From the NCBI RefSeq assembly GCF_037478135.1, contig NZ_JBBHDV010000001.1, positions 124,001-188,000 on the forward strand: DNA of 64,000 nt. Reading direction: 5' to 3'. Every line of letters starts with the position of its first letter. Position 1 is the stretch's first letter. Below, in pieces: positions 25,115 through 36,887 of the stretch. Under the pieces are notes generated by a model. It saw only the letters and a list, made by a program, of their open reading frames with translations, ran no database searches and was not told where the DNA came from. Source of the DNA: Denitratimonas sp037478135. Lineage in GTDB: Bacteria > Pseudomonadota > Gammaproteobacteria > Xanthomonadales > Xanthomonadaceae. The position numbers and the translations under genes are program-made.

Positions 25115-25146
25115 CGGGTTGGCGGGTCGCGAGACTCCCCAACCCG
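25115..25146. terminator. Hairpin between convergent lpxC and dciA
   Basis: CGGGTTGG (25115-25122) pairs with CCAACCCG (25139-25146). It lies between the 3' ends of two converging genes and could serve both. No strong T-run on either side. Confidence 0.45.
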
Positions 25147-25162
25147 AACGCAGGATGAATGA

Positions 25163-25603
25163 TCAGGCCATGGAGGCCAATTGCAGCAGGCAGGCACGGA
25201 GTTCCTCGTCCTGCACGGTTGCAGCCGCAGCGCGCAGTGATTCGCGTGCTGCGGGCGAAAGGGGTGAAGGCGGTGCCTCGTCCGGGGGGACGGGCAGCAT
25301 CGTTGCCACTTTCACGGAGATGTCGCTGGCAGGAATGCCGGCCGCGCGTGCTGCGTCCAGAAGATCGGCCGCATGCAGCCGCAGCCTGGCTTTCCAGACA
25401 GGGCCATCGGCCAGAAAGACAAGCCTGTCGTCGCGCAGGTTTCCCAGCCTCACATGGGAAGCCAGCGGCTCCGGCAGGGACTGGCGCAGTTGCCGGTCGA
25501 GCGCGCTGAGCTGCATGGCGCGTTCGATCAATCCATCGGGAACGCTGGAAAGTGCCGCCGAAAGGGCGGGACGGAAGGCGGATTTTCTGGAAGGTGGCTG
25601 CAT
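25163..25603 (-). CDS. dciA: DUF721 family protein (DciA-like replicative helicase operator)
   Basis: DciA-type proteins load or position the replicative helicase DnaB in bacteria lacking DnaC. The 146-residue product has the DUF721 core at residues ~20-95 (RAMQLSALDRQLRQSLPEPLASHVRLGNLRDDRLVFLA and PVWKARLRLHAADLL), with a C-terminal tail that includes paired helices. Position between lpxC and an M23 peptidase/secA matches the arrangement known from Pseudomonas. The ATG at 25603 is chosen from the MQPPSRKS start; the frame upstream is a shadow of the peptidase gene. Only 24 bp separate its start from the divergent peptidase gene. Confidence 0.75.
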   Translation of the reverse strand: MQPPSRKSAFRPALSAALSSVPDGLIERAMQLSALDRQLRQSLPEPLASHVRLGNLRDDRLVFLADGPVWKARLRLHAADLLDAARAAGIPASDISVKVATMLPVPPDEAPPSPLSPAARESLRAAAATVQDEELRACLLQLASMA

Positions 25604-25627
25604 GGGCAAACGAGAACGGATTGAGTG

Positions 25628-26569
25628 ATGAATGTCATCATCGTATCGAAGTTTCTGAAGACGCCTCGGAAACTTTGCCTGCGGGAACCGCGCATCGCCG
25701 CACTGCTGTTCACCGCAATGCTGCTGCTGCTGGGAATCGGAGCAGCCACCGGGTACGGGATACGTGCCGGAATCGCCGGACAGTCGGCGCAGGACATCGA
25801 GGCGCTGCGCCTCCAGATCGAACAGCAGCAACAGGCCTTCGAGCAGACCCGCAGCGAGGCCCAGCGGGAGCTCAACGCGATGTCGGTCAAACTGGCCGAA
25901 TTGCAGGCCGAATCCAACCGCATCAACGCCCTCGGCGCGCGCCTGACCAAGATCGCGCGGCTGGATGACGGCGAATTCAACTTCGACGAACCGCCCGCCG
26001 TCGGCGGTCCGGAACGCAGCAGCTCCCGCAGCCAGCGTCCTGCCGCCGCACCGGATGGCAGGCAGTTGGGTAGCTCGATCGACGCGCTCTCGCAGCAGAT
26101 CTCGATGCAGACCCAGCAGCTGATCCTGCTGGAAAGCGTGCTTTCCGACCGCGAACTGGACGCCAGCCTGCTGCCCGCCGGCATGCCGGTGCGCACCGGC
26201 TACGCCTCCTCCGGTTACGGCCGCCGTGCGGACCCGTTTTCCGGCTTTGGCGAATTCCATCGCGGGGTCGATTTCGCCGGCCCGCGCGGCAGCGAAATCT
26301 ATACCGTGGCCGATGGCGTGGTGCAGTTCGCCGGTCGCAGCAACGGCTACGGCAATACCGTGGAAATCGACCATGGCAATGGTTACATGACCCGCTACGC
26401 GCACAACGACAAGAACCTGGTCACGGTCGGCGACCGGGTCAAGGCCGGTCAGGTGATCGCCAAGATGGGCGCCACCGGGCGCGCCACCGGCACCCATCTG
26501 CACTTCGAAGTCTGGCTCAATGGCCGCGTGGTCAACCCGAACCAGTACCTGCGCAACGCACGCGGCTAG
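25628..26569 (+). CDS. M23 family metallopeptidase (LytM/NlpD-type murein hydrolase)
   Basis: This is an inner-membrane-anchored, periplasmic peptidase-like protein of 313 residues. It has a transmembrane helix at about residues 25-47, a coiled coil (about 55-100), a low-complexity linker and a C-terminal M23 domain. That domain has SGYGRRADPFSGFGEFHRGVDFAG (zinc ligands H and D, near residue 215), TRYAHNDKNL and GTHLHFEVWLNG. Active-site H-x-H is intact, so it is probably a real endopeptidase rather than an activator. ATG 25628 is preferred over GTG 25625. Position before secA is conserved in relatives. Confidence 0.9.
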   Translation: MNVIIVSKFLKTPRKLCLREPRIAALLFTAMLLLLGIGAATGYGIRAGIAGQSAQDIEALRLQIEQQQQAFEQTRSEAQRELNAMSVKLAELQAESNRINALGARLTKIARLDDGEFNFDEPPAVGGPERSSSRSQRPAAAPDGRQLGSSIDALSQQISMQTQQLILLESVLSDRELDASLLPAGMPVRTGYASSGYGRRADPFSGFGEFHRGVDFAGPRGSEIYTVADGVVQFAGRSNGYGNTVEIDHGNGYMTRYAHNDKNLVTVGDRVKAGQVIAKMGATGRATGTHLHFEVWLNGRVVNPNQYLRNARG

Positions 26570-26640
26570 AGGTCATCGCGCATGACGGTGGCGACTTGAT
26601 TCGCCGCCAGCGCATCCCCACGTTAAAATCCCCTTTTGCC

Positions 26641-26694
26641 AAGGCCGCTGTGTGCGGCCTTTCGCGTGTGCCCTCCGGCACGGCTTCCTTTTTT
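26641..26694 (+). promoter_or_regulatory. Two hairpins in the secA leader
   Basis: AAGGCCGC-TGTGT-GCGGCCTT (26641-26661) is followed by GTGCC-CTCC-GGCAC (26668-26681) and, seven bases later, a run of six T residues ending 12 bases before the secA ATG. The second unit is terminator-like but poorly spaced. A TTAAAAT element at 26623-26629 may be the -10. secA levels respond to secretion in other bacteria, so a leader structure is plausible; no SecM-like peptide is evident. Confidence 0.4.
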
Positions 26695-26705
26695 CGGACC
26701 TTTCC

Positions 26706-29438
<2,733 letters not shown>

Positions 29439-29536
29439 TCGCAAGGGATGAAGAAGCGGGATGACCCGCCTTCGGCTGTTGTGCGGCGGCGGGGTGTGCA
29501 GTCGTGTACCCTGACCGCAGCACGTGCTGATCGCCG

Positions 29537-30547
29537 ATGAGCAGTCCCGCCCCACACCCGCCCGAACCGCTGGAGTCGACACCGCCACTGCACGTGGTGG
29601 CTGGTGTGCTGCAGGATGCGCGCGGACGCATCCTGCTGGCACGGCGCGAAGGCCGGCGTGAGCTGGCCGGGCTCTGGGAGTTTCCCGGCGGCAAGGTCGA
29701 GGCTGGGGAAACATCGCGCCAGGCGCTCGCGCGGGAACTGAACGAAGAACTCGGTATCGACGTGGAACCGGCAGCGGCACAGCCGCTGATCGCGGTGCCG
29801 CACCGCATGGCCAACGGCCGCCGCATCCTGCTGGATGTCTACCGCATCCAGCGTTTTTCAGGCCGCGCGCGTGGCATGGAATCCCAGGCCGTGACCTGGG
29901 TGCTGCCCGAACGGCTGGGCAATTATTCGATGCCCGGTGCCGACCGACCGGTGGTCGCGGCGCTGCGCCAACCTGATACCTATCTGATCACGCCGGAATT
30001 CGTCGGCGATACAACGAATTTCATGCAGCGCCTGCAACGCGCGTTGCAGGCCGGCATCAACCGCATCCAGCTGCGGCCACGCGGGCTGGGCACACAGACG
30101 CTGTCGGCCATGGCCGCGCGCGCCGCTGAACTGGCGGCCGCGCATGATGCAGAGTTGCTGCTCAACAGCGGCTCGTTCGGGCTGGAGAACGGATTGGAAC
30201 TGGCAGGAAACCTCGGCTTGGGTCTGCATCTGACAAGCGGCGACCTGGCCCGGCTCGATGCCCGTCCATTGCCGGAAAACCTGCCCTGCGCCGCATCCAG
30301 CCATGATCTGGAACAACTGCAAAAGGCGCAGGCGCTGGGTCTGGATTTCGTCGTGCTCGGCCCGGTCAAGGCCAGTCACACGCATCCGGACGGGACGCCA
30401 ATCGGTTTTCCCGGCTTTGCCGCCTTGCGCGAGGAAGTGGTGTTGCCGATCTACGCGCTGGGCGGACTCGGGCGCGAAGACCAGGCCACGGCCCGCGCCC
30501 ATGGTGCCCAGGGCGTGGCCGCGATCCGGGCGTTGTGGCCGAACTGA
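29537..30547 (+). CDS. mutT: Fusion of MutT Nudix hydrolase and thiamine-phosphate-synthase-like domain
   Basis: The N-terminal ~135 residues form a MutT-type 8-oxo-dGTP diphosphatase. The Nudix box is GGKVEAGETSRQALARELNEELGI around residues 55-78. Residues ~150-335 resemble the ThiE/TenI barrel, with LLLNSGSFGLENGLE, HLTSGDLARL, FVVLGPVKASHTHPDGTPIGF and YALGGLGREDQA. This fused form is widespread downstream of secA in pseudomonads and xanthomonads. The pyrophosphate-binding residues of the second domain look incomplete, so thiamine synthase activity is doubtful. No clear Shine-Dalgarno precedes the ATG. Confidence 0.85.
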   Translation: MSSPAPHPPEPLESTPPLHVVAGVLQDARGRILLARREGRRELAGLWEFPGGKVEAGETSRQALARELNEELGIDVEPAAAQPLIAVPHRMANGRRILLDVYRIQRFSGRARGMESQAVTWVLPERLGNYSMPGADRPVVAALRQPDTYLITPEFVGDTTNFMQRLQRALQAGINRIQLRPRGLGTQTLSAMAARAAELAAAHDAELLLNSGSFGLENGLELAGNLGLGLHLTSGDLARLDARPLPENLPCAASSHDLEQLQKAQALGLDFVVLGPVKASHTHPDGTPIGFPGFAALREEVVLPIYALGGLGREDQATARAHGAQGVAAIRALWPN

Positions 30548-30684
30548 AGCAGCACGGCTGAAATAGCGGAGCTGAAACGGTCGAACGCAGCAGCTTATGC
30601 ATGCGTCCGCCGCTGCGGATTTCGGTGCGTCGGATCCCAGTGCGGCGGATTTCAGGGCGTGTGAAGCGCACGGACGCCGTTCTC

Positions 30685-31035
30685 TCAGCCCAGCAACTCC
30701 TTCACCACTTCCGCCGGCCGGCAGACCCGCGCGCCGCGAGGCGAGGACACCACCGGGCGGTTCAACAGGATCGGATGTTCGGCGATCGCGGCCAGGATGC
30801 GCTCCTCGTCGACTCCTTCCTGATCCAGTCCCAGCTCGGCGCACAGGGCTTCCTTGGTGCGCAGCAACGCCTGCGCCGGCTGTCCCAGCGCATCACGCAG
30901 GGCACGCAGCTGTGCGATATCCGGCGGCGTTTTCAGGTACAGCACCACCTCCGGCTCGATACCGGCCTCGCGCAGCGTGGCCAGTACCGTGCGCGAGGTG
31001 CCGCAGTTGGGGTTGTGGTAGAGGGTCCAGCTCAT
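30685..31035 (-). CDS. arsC: ArsC-family (glutaredoxin-dependent) arsenate reductase-like protein
   Basis: The 116-residue protein is of ArsC/YfgD size. It begins WTLYHNPNCGTSRTVLATLRE with the catalytic cysteine at residue 11 in NPNCGTSR, and carries the anion-binding arginine region ILLNRPVVSSPRGARVCRP near residue 92. ArsC reduces arsenate with glutathione and glutaredoxin. No other ars gene is adjacent, so a general thiol-oxidoreductase role is equally possible. The 137 bp between its 3' end and the mutT fusion hold no gene. Confidence 0.82.
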   Translation of the reverse strand: MSWTLYHNPNCGTSRTVLATLREAGIEPEVVLYLKTPPDIAQLRALRDALGQPAQALLRTKEALCAELGLDQEGVDEERILAAIAEHPILLNRPVVSSPRGARVCRPAEVVKELLG

Positions 31036-31083
31036 GTCGGTGCACCGGTTCGGGTCGATGCAGTGATTGTCGCACTACCTTGC

Positions 31084-31111
31084 CAAGGGCGCAGGACGGC
31101 CTGCGCCCTTG
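31084..31111 (-). terminator. Perfect hairpin after the TonB-dependent receptor gene
   Basis: CAAGGGCGCAGG (31084-31095) and CCTGCGCCCTTG (31100-31111) form a 12-bp perfect stem with a 4-base loop, six bases past the receptor stop. There is no T-run on the minus strand. Confidence 0.5.
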
Positions 31112-31117
31112 CTGGCC

Positions 31118-33538
<2,421 letters not shown>

Positions 33539-33865
33539 GGCAATAACTCCGTAAAAGGGCCGGGCGGGTGGTTGGACCATCGCCCGGTGATGGGAAGCCG
33601 GTACCGCATTACGTTCCGTGCAGGGAGATTGTCGGGCAGCGGGAATGCCGCACAATGCGGACCGCATGCTGTATCCACGATGCAGGTCGGAGCGGGAATC
33701 AGATGATGATCGCGCAGCCGCATCCTGTAGCCGAGTTATTTCATGGCATCTTCTTATTGCTGCGGGGAATGAGTCAATGGCGCCTGGGCGCCATTGCTGG
33801 CATGCGCCAAAGCGGCGTGGCAGGGGCCGGTGAGCGCCGCAGTGCCAGGCGCTGCCCGAGGCGGC
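33539..33865. other. Intergenic region between the receptor gene and the antiporter operon
   Basis: This 327-bp stretch should contain the receptor promoter, reading leftward, and the 3' end of the antiporter operon. Apart from a palindrome at 33775-33796 no gene or RNA is recognised. Confidence 0.5.
33775..33796 (-). terminator. Palindromic hairpin downstream of the antiporter operon
   Basis: CAATGGCGCC pairs with GGCGCCATTG around two bases, about 70 bp after the last antiporter gene. It lacks a T-run, so it is a weak terminator candidate. Confidence 0.4.
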
Positions 33866-34243
33866 CTACAGATCCGAATCCGGCTGCGGCTGGCTGGCGT
33901 CGTCTTCGTTCGGATCCGGGGTTTCGTCGGTCGGGCACTGCGGGCGCTTTTTCAGGCGCAGCGAGAGGGCTGCCTTGGCCATCATGTGGGCGCTGATCGG
34001 TGCGGTGATGATCAGGAACACACTGATCAGGACTTCACGCGGGTGGAAGCTGTTGCCCACCAGCGCATGGTAGAAAACCGACACGACCAGAATGCTGCCC
34101 ACGCCCATCGTCGTGGCCTTGGTCGGGGCGTGCAGGCGCTTGAAGAAGTCCGACAGCTTGACCAGCCCGATCGATCCGACCAGGGTGAAGAAGCACGCCA
34201 CCAGCAGCAGCGCCGACAGAATGATCTCGGCGAACAGGTTCAT
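33866..34243 (-). CDS. mnhG: Mrp/Pha-type monovalent cation/H+ antiporter subunit G
   Basis: The 125-residue protein has three membrane helices in the first 105 residues and a hydrophilic acidic tail (PDPNEDDASQPQPDSD). The FTLVGSIGLVKLSDFFKRLHAPTKATTMGVG segment is the MnhG/PhaG signature. It is the last gene of the six-gene operon and overlaps subunit F by four bases. Subunit G is required for assembly of the multi-subunit Na+ or K+/H+ antiporter. Confidence 0.9.
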   Translation of the reverse strand: MNLFAEIILSALLLVACFFTLVGSIGLVKLSDFFKRLHAPTKATTMGVGSILVVSVFYHALVGNSFHPREVLISVFLIITAPISAHMMAKAALSLRLKKRPQCPTDETPDPNEDDASQPQPDSDL

Positions 34244-34509
34244 TCCACGATGTCCCGTCGTAGCACGTACTTGCTCAGCACCACGGTGCTGACGAAGCCC
34301 AGCATCGCGATCACCAGCGCGGCCTCGAAATAGATCTCGGACCTCAGGTACATGCCGTCCAGGATCAACAGGGCGATGGCATTGATGTTCAATGTGTCCA
34401 GCGCCAGGATCCGGTCGGCCACGCCCGGACCACGCAGCAGGCGGTAGAGCGCAAGTAGCATCGAAATGCCGATCACGTGCATGGAGATGAGGATGGCGAT
34501 CTCGATCAC
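34240..34509 (-). CDS. mnhF: Mrp/Pha-type antiporter subunit F
   Basis: This 89-residue, three-helix membrane protein has RLLRGPGVADRILALDTLN near residue 30, the conserved MnhF/PhaF motif with an aspartate at the helix boundary. It overlaps subunits E and G by four bases each, so stoichiometry is probably set by coupled translation. Confidence 0.9.
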   Translation of the reverse strand: MIEIAILISMHVIGISMLLALYRLLRGPGVADRILALDTLNINAIALLILDGMYLRSEIYFEAALVIAMLGFVSTVVLSKYVLRRDIVE

Positions 34510-35003
34510 GGGAAGATTTCCTTCAGCGGCGCCTCGTAGCGGGTCTTGATTTCTTCGATCAGCGCCTCCGGATCGTCCAGGTGCAGCGCGTGGATCAGGA
34601 TGTACTGGCGGTCATCGGAGAGTTCGGCCGATACCGTGCCGGGTGTCAGTGTGATCAGGCTGGCCAGGGCCGTGATGCCATGGATATTGGTGAGGTCCAG
34701 CGGCACCCAGACCCAGCCCGGGTGGATGTCGGCCCCGCGTCCCAGCACCAGTCTTGCAACGTTGATATTGGCCCGTACGATGTCGTGCAGCATCACCAGC
34801 ACCAGCTTCGGCAAGGGCCGCAGCGTACCGATATGGGCGAACTCGCGTTCCAGCCTTCGTGCCACCTGCGGGATCAGAAGCGCCAGCAGCAATGCCAGCA
34901 CGACATGTCCAGCGGTCACCGTGTTGACCAGCAGCAGGCCGGAGATGAAGACCGTCAGGCTCAGCGGGATCGAAGGGATGATGGTCTTGAGGCGCTTGCG
35001 CAT
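34506..35003 (-). CDS. mnhE: Mrp/Pha-type antiporter subunit E
   Basis: The 165-residue protein has two or three N-terminal helices and a cytoplasmic C-terminal domain. The latter carries the family pattern ITLTPGTVSAELSDDRQYILIHALHLDDPEA. The HDIVRANINVARLVLG segment is also typical. It starts 4 bp after subunit D. Confidence 0.9.
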   Translation of the reverse strand: MRKRLKTIIPSIPLSLTVFISGLLLVNTVTAGHVVLALLLALLIPQVARRLEREFAHIGTLRPLPKLVLVMLHDIVRANINVARLVLGRGADIHPGWVWVPLDLTNIHGITALASLITLTPGTVSAELSDDRQYILIHALHLDDPEALIEEIKTRYEAPLKEIFP

Positions 35004-35007
35004 GGCG

Positions 35008-36537
35008 TCATGGCTCCCGCAGGGCCGGTGTCGTGGTGCGAACCGACTGGATGTAGTTCTCCGGCGCGGCCAGTTGTTCGCCAGCGGCCATTGCGTAACG
35101 CATCACCGGGCTGGCGGCCAGCGTCATGCCGACACAGTAGACCAGCAACAGGATGATCGCGGCGATCTCGCTGCGGCGGCCGCGACGCGGCTTGGTCGGC
35201 AGTTCAACCTCGGTGCCGGCCGGCGCCACCACCCAGAACAGCTTGCTGCCGGCGCGCGCCATCGCCACCATCACGAACAGCGTGGATACCAGAATCGTGC
35301 TCCACACCCAGCCCATGTGCTCGTCCGGCACCGCCAGCAGGATGCCGGCCTTGCCGATGAAGCCCGACAGCGGCGGCAGCCCGATCGCGGCGATTGCGGT
35401 GATCGCGTAAAGCGTGCCGGGCAGGGCGCGGCCGGGCATCGGCAGCACCACGTTCATGCGATCAGTGACCCGGTGCTGGCGCACAAGTTCCACGATCAGG
35501 AACAACGCCGCGACCGCGAACGTGCTGTGCGCCAGATAGTAGAGCGCCGCGCCGAAGGCCTCGGCCCGGTTCATCGCGAACGCGACGAACAACGTGCCGG
35601 CCGATACCAGCACCAGATAGCCGGACAGGATGCGCAGCCGTACTGCCGCCATAGTGCCGAGCGCCGCCAGCATCAACGTGGCGATGCCGGCCGGCAGCAG
35701 CCAGTCCCAGGCGAAACCGGCCAGTTCTCCCGCCGCCGCGCCGAACATCAGGCTGAACACGCGCAGCACCGAATACAGCCCGACCTTGGTCATGATCACG
35801 AACAGCGCCGCCACCGCCGGCTGCGCCCGGCCATAGGTCGCCGGCAGCCACAGGTACAGCGGCAGGATCGCGCCCTTGGCGCAGAACACCACCAGCAGCA
35901 GCCCCGCCACCGCCTGCAGCAGCGGCTGGTGCTGCGGCTCGATTTCGGCCACGCGCACCGCCAGTTCGGCCATGTTGAGCGTGCCAAGCAGGCCGTAAAG
36001 TAGGCCCAGCGCGATCAGGAACAGGGTGGAAGCGGCCACGTTGAAGGCCACGTAATGGAAGCCGACCCGCATCCGGCCGCCACGCCCGCCGCTGAGCAGC
36101 AGGCCGTACGAGGCCGCCAGCATGACCTCGAAGAACACGAACAGATTGAACAGGTCGCCGGTCAGGAAGGCGCCATTGAGGCCCATCAGCTGGAACTGGA
36201 ACAGTGCATGGAAATGCGGCGCGCGCCGGTCCCAGCCCGAACAGGCGTGCAGCAGGCAGGCCACGGCCAGCAGGGTGCAGGTCAGCACCATCCAGGCCGA
36301 AAGCCGGTCCACCACCAGCGCAATACCCAGCCGCGCCGGCCAGTCGCCGACCAGATAGGCGGTGATGCCGCCATCGCCGGCCTGGCGCAGCAACGTCACC
36401 ACCAGACACAACAGCAACGCGATGCCGATCCAGGACACGGTGCGCTGCACCGCGATGCCGCGTCGCTCCAGCAACAGCAGCAACGCCCCAACCACCAGCG
36501 GCAGGACGATCACCAGAATGGGAAGATGCTGGCTCAA
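35008..36537 (-). CDS. mnhD: Mrp/Pha-type antiporter subunit D
   Basis: This is a 509-residue, roughly fourteen-helix protein homologous to NuoN/NuoM of complex I. Family features are the central lysine-bearing helix around AKGAILPLYLWLPATYGRAQPAVAALFVIMTKVG and LPPLSGFIGKAGIL near residue 385. Subunits A and D are the ion- and proton-translocating parts. It overlaps subunit C by four bases. Confidence 0.93.
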   Translation of the reverse strand: MSQHLPILVIVLPLVVGALLLLLERRGIAVQRTVSWIGIALLLCLVVTLLRQAGDGGITAYLVGDWPARLGIALVVDRLSAWMVLTCTLLAVACLLHACSGWDRRAPHFHALFQFQLMGLNGAFLTGDLFNLFVFFEVMLAASYGLLLSGGRGGRMRVGFHYVAFNVAASTLFLIALGLLYGLLGTLNMAELAVRVAEIEPQHQPLLQAVAGLLLVVFCAKGAILPLYLWLPATYGRAQPAVAALFVIMTKVGLYSVLRVFSLMFGAAAGELAGFAWDWLLPAGIATLMLAALGTMAAVRLRILSGYLVLVSAGTLFVAFAMNRAEAFGAALYYLAHSTFAVAALFLIVELVRQHRVTDRMNVVLPMPGRALPGTLYAITAIAAIGLPPLSGFIGKAGILLAVPDEHMGWVWSTILVSTLFVMVAMARAGSKLFWVVAPAGTEVELPTKPRRGRRSEIAAIILLLVYCVGMTLAASPVMRYAMAAGEQLAAPENYIQSVRTTTPALREP

Positions 36538-36887
36538 CGGTCGCGCTCCCTGGATTCATTGCCGTCCACATGGTCCACGCGGTTGTCGTGGCGGCCACGC
36601 ATCGCCAGCACCAGCAGCACTGCGGTCATCGCGAACGAGATCACGATCGCGGTCAGCACCAGCGCCTGCGGCAGCGGATCGGCGTAGTTGGCCAGCGTCG
36701 GCGCCAGACCCTCGCGCAGAACCGGCGGCTTGCCCGGTACCAGCCGCGCGGACGAAAAGATCAGCAGATTGGTCGCATACGACAGCAGCGTCAGCCCCAG
36801 GACCACATCGAAACTGCGCGCCCGCAGCATCAGATAAACGCCGGCGGCGGTCAGCACGCCGATGGCACTGGCAAGGGCGATTTCCAT
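36534..36887 (-). CDS. mnhC: Mrp/Pha-type antiporter subunit C
   Basis: This 117-residue, three-helix protein is homologous to NuoK. GVYLMLRARSFDVVLGLTLLSYATNLLIF and DPLPQALVLTAIVISFAMTAVLL are the expected conserved segments. It overlaps subunit A by one base and subunit D by four. Confidence 0.93.
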   Translation of the reverse strand: MEIALASAIGVLTAAGVYLMLRARSFDVVLGLTLLSYATNLLIFSSARLVPGKPPVLREGLAPTLANYADPLPQALVLTAIVISFAMTAVLLVLAMRGRHDNRVDHVDGNESRERDR

